Positions 38,115 through 45,566 of a stretch of DNA of 64,000 nt are shown piece by piece. Origin of the DNA: Penaeicola halotolerans (GTDB lineage: Bacteria > Bacteroidota > Bacteroidia > Cytophagales > Cyclobacteriaceae). The number at the start of each line of letters is the position of its first letter. The stretch's first letter is position 1. The DNA is taken from assembly GCF_016464625.1 (NCBI RefSeq), contig NZ_JAEAGO010000005.1, positions 1 through 64,000 on the forward strand. Reading direction: 5' to 3'. The translations under genes and the position numbers were made by a program. Below the pieces are notes generated by a model. The model was not told where the DNA came from. It ran no database searches and saw only the letters and a list, made by a program, of their open reading frames with translations.

Positions 38115-39329
38115 TCAGCCCCTCAAAATAATCCTGAAGGTAGTGGCTACCCCTGGATCAGAAGATTTGACAAATATTCGTCCATTATGGTAGTTTTCTA
38201 TGATTCGCTTGACTAGCGTGAGACCTAGTCCCCAGCCTCTTGTCTTGGTCGTGTAGCCTGGCTGGAAGACTTGCTTGAGTTTATTTTTGGCGATACCCTT
38301 TCCGTTGTCAGTCACATCCACGATCACAAATTGCTCACTTTCTTTGATAATGTAGATGTCTATCTTCCCTACACCTTTCATCGCATCTACTGCGTTCTTA
38401 CAGATGTTTTCGATCACCCAGTCGAAAAGCGGCTTATTCATCTTGGCAGTCAGCTCGCGAGTATCTGAGTGCACTTGCATTTCTACCTTGCGACTAATCC
38501 TAGGACGCAAGTAGTTGACAGTCTCCTCTATAGCTTCTATCACATTTTCATCTTTGATGACTGGTATGCTGCCTATATTAGAAAAGCGAGCCGTGATCAT
38601 TTCCAATTTATATATATCCTTGCCTAGCTCCTCTATCACCTCTTTGTTTTCATCTGCCATTGGAGAATTTTTGAGATACTCTACCCATGCCATGAGTGAC
38701 GAAAGCGGTGTACCTAGCTGATGTGCTGTCTCTTTGGCTAGACCAACCCAGACCCTATTTTGTTCTGCGATCTTAGAGTGATTGAAGGCTAAAAAAGCCA
38801 ATAAGCCAAATATCAAAATCACTGACAACTGTACGTAGGGATAATACTCTAGTGAAGTCAGCAAGTAGGAGTTTCTGTAATAGATGAAGTTGACATCATA
38901 GATAGAGCCATCCGTATTGAGCAATGTAATAGGAATCGGATCATAAGTTGCTTTCATGAGTGCAAGCTCCTTCTTGAGTACCCTTGCCTGTTCTTCTTCA
39001 TCTGCTCCTTCTCTGAAGTCAATGTTTTTATGATTGATTGGCTCATTGTAGCCATCTGTGACGATTACTGGGATGGAATTATTATTCTCTATAATTTGCC
39101 AATTAAAAGATAGGTTTTCATCCGCATTATTATTGACCGCATACTCAAGGGCATCAGCATAAAGCTTGATAAGACCTTGCTCCCGAGCCTTGAGCTCTGT
39201 CGCCAAATTGGTCGTGTAAAATATAGAACCTACCCCAATGATGACCGAAATCAAAATGATTGACCACCTCACTAGTGAGCGGTTTTTATACAGGTCTACA
39301 GTGGTAAATTCCTTTATCTTCCTCTTCAT
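38115..39329 (-). CDS. Membrane sensor histidine kinase
   Basis: 404 aa. Two membrane segments (about 22-43 and 167-187) bracket a periplasmic sensor domain of about 120 residues. The kinase core has the phosphoacceptor His in KETAHQLGTPLSSL, an N box ICKNAVDAMKG, G1 DNGKGI and G2 GWGLGLTLVKRI. No HAMP domain is obvious. No response regulator is next to it. Single gene upstream of, and divergent from, Dps, and in the same direction as atpD but ending 116 bp before its start. Confidence 0.88.
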   Translation of the reverse strand: MKRKIKEFTTVDLYKNRSLVRWSIILISVIIGVGSIFYTTNLATELKAREQGLIKLYADALEYAVNNNADENLSFNWQIIENNNSIPVIVTDGYNEPINHKNIDFREGADEEEQARVLKKELALMKATYDPIPITLLNTDGSIYDVNFIYYRNSYLLTSLEYYPYVQLSVILIFGLLAFLAFNHSKIAEQNRVWVGLAKETAHQLGTPLSSLMAWVEYLKNSPMADENKEVIEELGKDIYKLEMITARFSNIGSIPVIKDENVIEAIEETVNYLRPRISRKVEMQVHSDTRELTAKMNKPLFDWVIENICKNAVDAMKGVGKIDIYIIKESEQFVIVDVTDNGKGIAKNKLKQVFQPGYTTKTRGWGLGLTLVKRIIENYHNGRIFVKSSDPGVATTFRIILRG

Positions 39330-39530
39330 AAACTATACTAACGCCCCTTACAACGAAACTCCATACACATATATTCTATTAGCCCCTGAAATGAACAAAA
39401 TTGACCTTTTGAGTGTTATTTTAATGTGATTGGCTCAATGAAAGCAATTCAAATTTTAGCTTTCAGCATTTTACCAATCCTGTCCCAACTGACAGCTTAA
39501 GATTATTTTTAACCTAAAAGAAAAGATCAA

Positions 39531-40007
39531 ATGAGTACTAAATTGAATCAAATCGGACTAAAAGTAAAAGATACTAAAGCCTTAGTGGAGCAACTTAACA
39601 GCCTATTGGCAAATTATCAAATTTATTATCAAAACTTGAGAAACTTCCACTGGAATGTATCTGGCCCAAACTTCTTCGAGCTACATGCTAAATTTGAAGA
39701 ATTGTACACTACTGCACAAACAGGTATAGATGAAGTCGCAGAGCGTATTTTGACTTTAGGAGCAAGACCCTATTCCTCTTATAGTGAGTTTTTGGATAAT
39801 TCTCAGATAGAAGAAGCTAAAGTAATCAGTGATTCAAAAAAAATGGTGGAAATCACTAGAGACAATCTCACTGCCCTCATCGATGTAGAAAGAGTAGTTT
39901 TAGAAACTGCGGGTGAAGTCGCAGACGAAGGTACAATTACATTGATCAGTGATTATATTACTGCACATGAAAAAACAGTTTGGATGCTTTCTGCTTATTT
40001 GAAATAA
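39531..40007 (+). CDS. dps: Dps-family DNA-binding ferritin-like protein
   Basis: 158 aa. Dodecameric mini-ferritin that oxidises and stores iron and shields DNA under starvation or peroxide stress. The ferroxidase signature NFHWNVSGPNFFELHAKFEELY holds the inter-subunit His and acidic ligands (H41 and the HAKFEE helix). Length is normal. A small inverted repeat CTGTC-N6-GACAG lies at 39480-39495, between promoter and upstream gene. Followed by a hairpin terminator. Confidence 0.92.
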   Translation: MSTKLNQIGLKVKDTKALVEQLNSLLANYQIYYQNLRNFHWNVSGPNFFELHAKFEELYTTAQTGIDEVAERILTLGARPYSSYSEFLDNSQIEEAKVISDSKKMVEITRDNLTALIDVERVVLETAGEVADEGTITLISDYITAHEKTVWMLSAYLK

Positions 40008-40028
40008 TTCAATATTTGAAATTAATTG

Positions 40029-40056
40029 AAGGGCTTTCTAATATGAAAGCTCTTTT
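40029..40056 (+). terminator. Rho-independent terminator after dps
   Basis: AGGGCTTTC / GAAAGCTCT form a 9-bp stem with one mismatch, loop TAATAT, then seven T. Confidence 0.7.
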
Positions 40057-40188
40057 TTTATGCACGCATCTTAAGGAATAGGTATCATTTAGACGAATAT
40101 ATCACTTGATCCATGACCTTTTCATTTCAAATCTTCTAAAGCCTCCTTATCTTAGATTTTTGATTAACCCTACTTTACTTTATCAGCT

Positions 40189-40650
40189 ATGAAAAATAAG
40201 TTCATCCTATCTATTGTTGGCCTCTTTAGTTTAGCGCTCTCATCTTGTGAGCAAAAGCCTAACAACTCTACAGAGACTATATCAGAGACTTTTGTTGAAG
40301 AACATACTGCTCAGAATTCGCTAGATTGGTCTGGAACTTACGAAGGCACGCTGCCTTGTGCTGACTGTGAAGGTATCCTCACAAAACTAACACTTCAGCA
40401 AGATGGTAATTACTCATTGATCACGGAGTATCTTGGAAAAGAAAGCGGCCTCTTAGATACTTTAAATGGCACTTTTACATGGGATGGCAATGTGGTAAAG
40501 CTTGAAGGAATCTCACAAAATACAATATCAGGTCGCTACAAAGTAGAAGAAAACCGAGTAAGACATCTAGATATGGAAGGAAACGTGATTACAGGTGAAT
40601 TGGCTGATAATTATATATTGAAGAAAGTAGCTAATAACAAGATTGAGTAA
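40189..40650 (+). CDS. NlpE-like copper-resistance/envelope stress lipoprotein
   Basis: 153 aa. Lipoprotein: lipobox LSSC with C20. The body matches the NlpE N-terminal domain: WSGTYEGTLPCADCEGILTKLTL with the paired Cys (CADC), and GTFTWDGNVVKLEG. In enterobacteria NlpE signals surface contact and lipoprotein trafficking stress; in Bacteroidota the role is not established, though metal binding by CxxC is plausible. Lies in a row of envelope genes with the next lipoprotein 46 bp downstream. Confidence 0.8.
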   Translation: MKNKFILSIVGLFSLALSSCEQKPNNSTETISETFVEEHTAQNSLDWSGTYEGTLPCADCEGILTKLTLQQDGNYSLITEYLGKESGLLDTLNGTFTWDGNVVKLEGISQNTISGRYKVEENRVRHLDMEGNVITGELADNYILKKVANNKIE

Positions 40651-40696
40651 ACCAACTTTTTCAATCTAAATTCTAAATCCCATTTTTAATTTTAAA

Positions 40697-41323
40697 ATGA
40701 TGAAAAGACAATTTTTTACATCAGTAACACTCTGCCTATTGCTCTGCTTTGCGTGTGATGATTTCTCTGATATCATGCCTAACTTTCAGCTAGAAACAGC
40801 AGATCAGCTAGATGCAGACGAGTATGCTATATACTCGAGTATTTTATCTAGGTACAGCACCTCTGAGCTTGTCATTCGCCAAAGGACTTCAGACTTCACT
40901 CCGGTAGCAGAAAACTTTGCTTTATTCTTTAATCTCGAGGTGCTTTCCGAGATGGATGAGGGGCTTTTTGATAGCTATACAGCTGCTAATGCAGAATCTT
41001 TCAATCTAGACGAGTCCATCCAGATCCCTATGAAACAACTTCATTTACTCTCAAATGAAGGCATGAACTATTTTTTCAACAACATAACCAATGAAAATGC
41101 TTGGACTAGGTTCGAAAAGCAGTATCCCCAGAGCGGTATAGCCTATCATGTTTTCAATAGAGTCGGTTTCAATGATACCAAGACACAAGCACTAGTAGGT
41201 GTAGAAATGCATTGGTACCAACAGGGATCTAATGAAACACAGAAATTAGGGTCATTGAATTATCTAGAAAAGGTAAATGGCACTTGGATGATCATCAGAT
41301 CAGCCTCATATGAACTTAATTAA
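40697..41323 (+). CDS. Hypothetical lipoprotein
   Basis: 208 aa, not recognised. N-terminal signal peptide with lipobox CFAC (MMKRQFFTSVTLCLLLCFAC) followed by DDFSD, so a lipoprotein. The mature part is rich in acidic and aromatic residues and has no cysteine motif or repeat. The C-terminal part (VFNRVGFNDTKTQALVGVEM, WMIIRSASYEL) resembles the final strands seen in many small NTF2-like or lipocalin-like secreted domains, but this is only an impression. Same strand as the NlpE-like gene; probably one transcript. Confidence 0.6.
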   Translation: MMKRQFFTSVTLCLLLCFACDDFSDIMPNFQLETADQLDADEYAIYSSILSRYSTSELVIRQRTSDFTPVAENFALFFNLEVLSEMDEGLFDSYTAANAESFNLDESIQIPMKQLHLLSNEGMNYFFNNITNENAWTRFEKQYPQSGIAYHVFNRVGFNDTKTQALVGVEMHWYQQGSNETQKLGSLNYLEKVNGTWMIIRSASYELN

Positions 41324-41447
41324 GAAGAATTTAATCATCATCCTACTCAACCTGCTGAACAGATAAACGTAAGAGGAGAAAGTGCACTGAAAGTATATAG
41401 CACCACAAATTCAAACTCAATCCTCCTATCATGATGATTACAAAAAA

Positions 41448-41849
41448 ATGATCGCCACTTTGGTGATGTGTCTGTTTGTTGTGAAAGCATTTGCGCAGGT
41501 ATCTACACATCAACTATCTAGTCACATCCTCGACATCAGTCTAGGAAAGCCCGCCTCTGGGGTAAAAATCAGCCTTTCAAAGCAAAATCAAAATGGCAGC
41601 TGGCAAGTACTTGAAGAGAAGGTGACAGATCAGGATGGTCGCATCAAGGATTTTTTGAAAATGGATAAGGGTAAAGAGCACCTAGGCATCTATAAGCTCA
41701 CCTACTACACCAAACCATATTTTGAAAAACAAGACCTCTCCTCTTTCTATCCCTTTATAGAAGTGGTATTTGAGTTGAAAGACAATGAGCACTATCATGT
41801 ACCGATCACACTATCTCCATTCGGCTACTCAACTTACAGAGGGAGTTGA
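41448..41849 (+). CDS. Exported 5-hydroxyisourate hydrolase (transthyretin-like)
   Basis: 133 aa. HIU hydrolase fold: QLSSHILDISLGKPASGVKI at the N-terminus, and the C-terminal signature YRGS (YSTYRGS). It converts 5-hydroxyisourate from urate oxidation to OHCU. A signal-like stretch MIATLVMCLFVVKAFAQ indicates export, as in other periplasmic members, but it has no positive charges before the core. A six-codon ORF ATGATGATTACAAAAAAATGA (only its start and stop are meant here) at 41431-41451 overlaps the start; one extra A in its A7 run would join MMITKK to the signal peptide. The hydrophobic core also fits the family's usual start. Confidence 0.85.
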   Translation: MIATLVMCLFVVKAFAQVSTHQLSSHILDISLGKPASGVKISLSKQNQNGSWQVLEEKVTDQDGRIKDFLKMDKGKEHLGIYKLTYYTKPYFEKQDLSSFYPFIEVVFELKDNEHYHVPITLSPFGYSTYRGS

Positions 41850-41861
41850 GCAAATCAGACT

Positions 41862-41894
41862 AAAGTCACTGAAAAGTATTCAGTGACTTTTTTT
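41862..41894 (+). terminator. Rho-independent terminator between HIU hydrolase and the Rrf2 operon
   Basis: AAAGTCACTGA / TCAGTGACTTT form a perfect 11-bp stem with loop AAAGTAT, followed by several T. It isolates the next operon from upstream transcription. Confidence 0.88.
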
Positions 41895-41913
41895 ATGTAA
41901 AAAGAACAAAAAA

Positions 41914-41955
41914 TATTTACGACTTTTTTATCGTAAATAAGAAATTTGTATTTAC
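41914..41955. promoter_or_regulatory. Putative Rrf2 operator: three TATTTAC half-sites
   Basis: Half-site TATTTAC at 41914-41920, inverted copy GTAAATA at 41933-41939 and a third TATTTAC at 41949-41955. The first two form ATTTACGA-N8-TCGTAAAT, a perfect 8-bp inverted repeat; the second and third form GTAAATA-N9-TATTTAC. The third overlaps the -7 box at 41953-41960, so binding would block transcription. An exact 19-base copy of the first site's core recurs at 42429-42447. Autoregulation by the adjacent Rrf2 protein is inference. Confidence 0.65.
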
Positions 41956-41960
41956 ATTTG
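41953..41960 (+). promoter_or_regulatory. -7 element of the rrf2 operon
   Basis: TACATTTG, an exact TAnnTTTG match, 16 bp before the ATG at 41977. The putative operator covers this box and the upstream -33 region. Confidence 0.6.
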
Positions 41961-41976
41961 ACTCAAGAATTAAGAC

Positions 41977-42411
41977 ATGTTTTCTAGAGCTTTTGAACAT
42001 GGCATAAAAGCCATCATATACATAGCCACTCAGTCAATGGATGGCAAAAGAGTAAAAATTGGTGATATCGTGGAGCAATCTGGCTCTCCTGAGGCCTTTA
42101 CAGCTAAGGTGCTCGGTGTGCTCACAAAGCAAAAAATCATTAACTCCCATACAGGACCTTATGGAGGCTTTGACATCACGATGGATCGCATGAAAGAAAC
42201 AACAATCAGTGAAATAGTACATGCTATAGATGGCGATGTGCTCTTTACAGGCTGTGGTCTTGGCCTAAGTGAATGTAGTCATCTACGCCCTTGTCCTATG
42301 CACGATAAGTTTGTCAAAGTAAGAAATGAAATAAAAAGCATGCTATCGAGCACAACAATACATGACCTAGCACTGGGTCTAAAATCTGGAAAAACCGTAC
42401 TGATGAGATGA
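41977..42411 (+). CDS. Rrf2-family transcriptional regulator with three-Cys Fe-S site
   Basis: 144 aa. A winged-helix DNA-binding domain (residues 1-80, with SGSPEAFTAKVLGVLTKQKI as recognition region and the wing GPYGGF) is followed by three cysteines C93, C100 and C106 in a C-x6-C-x5-C pattern (GCGLGLSECSHLRPC). In NsrR, IscR and RsrR similar cysteines hold an iron-sulfur cluster that senses NO, Fe-S status or redox. The pattern and the truncated haemoglobin in the operon favour an NsrR-like NO sensor, but IscR- or RsrR-like roles are not excluded. The stop overlaps the next ATG by 4 bp (ATGA), so regulator and oxidase are translated together. Confidence 0.88.
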   Translation: MFSRAFEHGIKAIIYIATQSMDGKRVKIGDIVEQSGSPEAFTAKVLGVLTKQKIINSHTGPYGGFDITMDRMKETTISEIVHAIDGDVLFTGCGLGLSECSHLRPCPMHDKFVKVRNEIKSMLSSTTIHDLALGLKSGKTVLMR

Positions 42412-44249
42412 AAAAAAAATTTGAATACATTTACGACTTTTTTATCGGAAAAAGAATCTGGCTGACTACTGCCCTGCTTTCTTTTGTCCAGTTGGCATAT
42501 AGCCAACAGACGCCTAATCCAAGTACTGAAAACTGGATGCTGAGTCCTGGCATCATTGGCACTATAGTGCTGATAGCGATTGTTCTGATCATTGCTATTT
42601 TCATACTGACGACTAGGCTGAGCAGCTATATAGATATCGTCAAAAGGAAAAAGATCGCCACCGAAAAATTAGCCTTTGCTGAAGAACTTATACAACTAGA
42701 AGATTCGGAAATTGATCAAATCCTCCTACAAAGAAAAGCAGCACTTAATTTCAAATTGAGTGGTGAAGAACTAGGTGGTCATATAGTTGCCAAAGACGGT
42801 AAGGGTATGATCATCAAAGTGACTCATGATCCTGAGAATCCGCTAGTAGATGAAAAAAAGAATACAAGCTTAAGCGTAGAAACACCCCTTCCTCTCAAAA
42901 AAATCATTCTTTGGTATATCGGTGCTTCTGTCTTTTGGCTAGCATTTGGTACACTAATCGGGCAGTATGTCGGGATGAAATTTGTATGGCCAGAGATGGA
43001 TAGCTTCTCGTGGCTATCTTTTGGTCGTCTGCGCCCTGTACACACCAATACAGTCTTTTGGGGCTGGGCATCTCTTGCGATGATAGGGTTGGGGTACTTT
43101 GTGATTTCTCGTACATCCAATACGAAAATCTATAACTATACTTGGGCTTGGTATGCCTGGTGGCTGATCAATCTCTCAGTAGTCATCGGTAATATTTTCT
43201 TGATGTCTGGCATTAACAATGGCGGAGGAGAATATAGAGAGTATATCTGGCCAGTAGCACTGCTTTTTGCAGGAGGACTGATTTTCACTCTGATGAACTT
43301 CTACCAGACAGTTGCTACTAGAAAGGTTTCAGAGATATACATCTCTAACTGGTATATTCTGGGGGGACTCGTGTGGACTATAGTCCTAGCTACGATCGGC
43401 TATCTTCCCCAATTCCAAGATGGACTTGGCGAGACCGTCATCCAAGGCTACTATATGCACCAAGGTGTAGGGATGTGGTTTATGACATTTACACTTGGAC
43501 TGATTTACTATTACTTACCTTCTTCGCTAAATAAACCCATTTATTCTTACTCATTAGGTGTCTTAGCTTTTTGGACACAGATGTTTTTCTATACCTTGAT
43601 TGGCACGCATCACTTTGTATTTAGCCCTTTACCTTGGTGGCTGCAGACGGTATCGATTGTATTTAGTGCGGGGATGTTTATCCCTGTGATAGCGGGCACA
43701 ACCAACTTCCTACTAACAATGAAAGGTAGCTGGAGCGATATTTCAAAAAGTTACGTACTCCCTTTCTTCTTAGTAGGAGTAGTTTTCTACTTTGTCGGAT
43801 CTACACAGGGAAGTTTGCAAGCCTTTAGGTTTACGAATTTCGTGTGGCACTTTACTGATTTCAATGTGGCGCATTCACACATGACCATGTACGGCATCAT
43901 CACATTTGTACTTTGGGCCTGTATCTACGCAATAGTACCAAAGATTACGGGAAAAAATCCCAGACAAGTATTTGTTGGAGTTCATTTTTGGCTGGCATTC
44001 GTAGGGCTTTTTGCCTATATGATCTCAATGATGGCTGGCGGTACACTTCGTGGGCTTAGTTGGATAGAGGGAGAACCATTTATGGAGTCTGTGATACTGA
44101 TGCAGCCTTATTGGGTATGGAGAGCTATTGGTGGATCATTGATGTTTTTATCACACCTAGTTTTTGCTTACAACTTCTACGTGATGGCACGAAATATCAA
44201 ACCACAATCATCTCAAGTGAAAAGGATCTTTCAAAACTCAAATATTTAA
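42408..44249 (+). CDS. cbb3-like heme-copper oxidase subunit I with N-terminal extension
   Basis: 613 aa. C-family heme-copper oxidase core with twelve or more membrane helices after about residue 165. Ligands can be placed: H212 (low-spin heme b, RLRPVHTNTVFWG), H351 (CuB), H401 and H402 (CuB, GTHHFVF), H489 (high-spin heme) and H491 (low-spin heme, AHSHMTMYG), with Y379/Y381 in KPIYSYSLG at the cross-linked tyrosine region of cbb3. The Glu that marks cNOR NorB after the CuB His is absent (HQGVG). Residues 1-165 are extra: signal-like segment ending AYSQQ, a membrane helix (about 46-68), then a charged cytoplasmic stretch. A CcoN paralogue for O2, possibly NO, reduction. Confidence 0.85.
   Translation: MKKKFEYIYDFFIGKRIWLTTALLSFVQLAYSQQTPNPSTENWMLSPGIIGTIVLIAIVLIIAIFILTTRLSSYIDIVKRKKIATEKLAFAEELIQLEDSEIDQILLQRKAALNFKLSGEELGGHIVAKDGKGMIIKVTHDPENPLVDEKKNTSLSVETPLPLKKIILWYIGASVFWLAFGTLIGQYVGMKFVWPEMDSFSWLSFGRLRPVHTNTVFWGWASLAMIGLGYFVISRTSNTKIYNYTWAWYAWWLINLSVVIGNIFLMSGINNGGGEYREYIWPVALLFAGGLIFTLMNFYQTVATRKVSEIYISNWYILGGLVWTIVLATIGYLPQFQDGLGETVIQGYYMHQGVGMWFMTFTLGLIYYYLPSSLNKPIYSYSLGVLAFWTQMFFYTLIGTHHFVFSPLPWWLQTVSIVFSAGMFIPVIAGTTNFLLTMKGSWSDISKSYVLPFFLVGVVFYFVGSTQGSLQAFRFTNFVWHFTDFNVAHSHMTMYGIITFVLWACIYAIVPKITGKNPRQVFVGVHFWLAFVGLFAYMISMMAGGTLRGLSWIEGEPFMESVILMQPYWVWRAIGGSLMFLSHLVFAYNFYVMARNIKPQSSQVKRIFQNSNI
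42429..42447. promoter_or_regulatory. Second copy of the Rrf2 operator core, inside the oxidase gene
   Basis: ATTTACGACTTTTTTATCG is identical over 19 bases to 41915-41933. The following GAAA keeps most of the inverted repeat (TTTACGA / TCGGAAA, one mismatch). It covers codons 8-14 of the subunit I gene (YIYDFFI). It may be a second binding site, or a relic of duplication. Confidence 0.5.
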
Positions 44250-44260
44250 ATCTAGGTCAC

Positions 44261-45268
44261 ATGTTAGATTTTCATAAAAACCATCGATTACTTGTTTTGA
44301 CTGCTTTTACTGTATTTTTAGTACTAAGTATCATCATAGCAGTTATTCCCGCCTATCAGCTTCAAGAGACAGAACCACTGCCTAATATGGAGGCACTCAG
44401 TGATCAAGAGCTTCGAGGTCTACAAGTCTACACTGCTGAAAACTGTGTCGCTTGTCATACCCAACAGGTCAGAAACATAGAGATGGATAATACTTGGGGA
44501 GATCGTCCCTCCATGGCATCTGACTACTACTATAGTAAGATGAGACAAGATGTCTGGCGACAATCTCCATCGATCCTAGGAAGTGAGCGTACAGGACCAG
44601 ATCTGACCAATGTGGGCAAAAGACAGCCTGGAGAAGAATGGCATTTACTTCACCTCTACAACCCGAGAATCGTAGTCAAAGAATCCATCATGCCTAGCTA
44701 TCCTTGGCTGTTCGAAGAAGTATCTGAAAAAGACATCCGAAAAAATGACCTAGTTGTGCCTGTACCAAGTAAGTTTTTGAAGGATAAAGACAAAAAAATA
44801 ATCGCTTCTGAAAAAGCAAAAGACTTGATAGCCTACCTGCAATCATTAAAGCAAGCTAGTCTCACGGCCAATATGAAAGCAGATGAATTTATTCCCGCAA
44901 GTAAAAAGAAAGAGGTCACTAAAAGTGACGAAGAAAGTAATCTTGTAGATGGTGCGCAGCTTTATATGAAAACATGTGCCGCATGCCACCAAGCAGATGG
45001 GCAAGGCTTATCAGGAGCATTTCCTCCGCTTGCTGGTAGCAGTATTGTCAATGATTCAAATCCTGAAACATTGATCAAAATCATCCTACAAGGGTATGAT
45101 GCACGTGCAGAATATGGTGTCATGGCGGGTTTTGCAGAGATGCTCACTGATGAAGAAGTAGCAGCTATCGCAAATCATGAAAGAAGTAGCTGGGGCAATA
45201 GTGCGCCAACTGTCACTAAAGATGAAGTGAAGAAAATCAGAGATTATATCAAGATGCTAAATCAATAA
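44261..45268 (+). CDS. CcoO-like cytochrome c fused to a second class I cytochrome c domain
   Basis: 335 aa from the ATG at 44261, 11 bp after subunit I. An N-terminal membrane anchor (about 10-30) is followed by a CcoO-type domain: NCVACHTQQVR with C62, C65 and H66 binding heme c, GSERTGPDLTNVGKR, WHLLHLYNPR and the axial Met in SIMPSYPWLF. After a Lys/Glu-rich linker a second cytochrome c follows, with CAACH in TCAACHQADGQGLSGAFPPLAGS and Met in GVMAGF, and the ANxxRSSWGN tail seen in oxidase-fused cytochromes. It feeds electrons from soluble donors to subunit I. The second domain takes the place of a separate CcoP. Confidence 0.88.
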   Translation: MLDFHKNHRLLVLTAFTVFLVLSIIIAVIPAYQLQETEPLPNMEALSDQELRGLQVYTAENCVACHTQQVRNIEMDNTWGDRPSMASDYYYSKMRQDVWRQSPSILGSERTGPDLTNVGKRQPGEEWHLLHLYNPRIVVKESIMPSYPWLFEEVSEKDIRKNDLVVPVPSKFLKDKDKKIIASEKAKDLIAYLQSLKQASLTANMKADEFIPASKKKEVTKSDEESNLVDGAQLYMKTCAACHQADGQGLSGAFPPLAGSSIVNDSNPETLIKIILQGYDARAEYGVMAGFAEMLTDEEVAAIANHERSSWGNSAPTVTKDEVKKIRDYIKMLNQ

Positions 45269-45272
45269 AGCC

Positions 45273-45560
45273 ATGTCATTAAAGAATAATGCTATTTTAC
45301 TAAAAAGCACACTGTTGACATTGCTAGTACTCCTGATCACGACTTCAAGGCTGTTAGCCTGCGAAGTATGCGAGAGTAAGCAACCCGAAGTACTCAAGGG
45401 CATTACTCATGGAACTGGGCCACAGGGAGACATAGATTATATCATCATTTGGTCTGCTGTCATCATTGTAACTTTCACGCTGATTATGAGTGTCAAGTAC
45501 TTGATAAAACCTAAAGAACACCAGCAAGATCACATCAAACATATCGTACTGGAAAAATAA
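45273..45560 (+). CDS. Small membrane protein with CxxC, oxidase operon
   Basis: 95 aa, not recognised. N-terminal export signal (about 8-28) ends at LLAC, which could be a lipobox, followed by C30-x-x-C33 (CEVCESKQ). A membrane helix spans about 55-76 (YIIIWSAVIIVTFTLIMSVKYL), and a short charged tail with several His follows. There is no CxxCH, so no c-type heme. It begins 4 bp after the cytochrome gene and is 6 bp before the next gene. It may be a copper- or redox-linked assembly factor or a small structural subunit. Confidence 0.7.
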   Translation: MSLKNNAILLKSTLLTLLVLLITTSRLLACEVCESKQPEVLKGITHGTGPQGDIDYIIIWSAVIIVTFTLIMSVKYLIKPKEHQQDHIKHIVLEK

Positions 45561-45566
45561 AAAGCT

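Noticed and set aside
39480-39495. CTGTC-N6-GACAG before dps as an operator.
   Set aside because: Only 5-bp arms with no second copy or matching regulator; too short to call.
42408-44249. Subunit I read as a classical cytochrome-c nitric oxide reductase (NorB).
   Set aside because: AHSHMTMYG at 488-496 recalls NorB helix X, but the FeB-ligand Glu expected after the metal His is Gly here (HQGVG) and the YSY tyrosine of cbb3 is kept. A cbb3-like oxidase fits better, though NO turnover is not excluded.
44060-44260. Upstream in-frame extension of the cytochrome gene, overlapping the oxidase end.
   Set aside because: It would overlap subunit I by 190 bp in another frame and destroy the membrane anchor at the N-terminus; the ATG at 44261 gives a clean anchor.
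45273-45560. CEVCE in the 95-aa protein read as a c-type heme site.
   Set aside because: A heme c site needs CxxCH; the residue after the second Cys is Glu.
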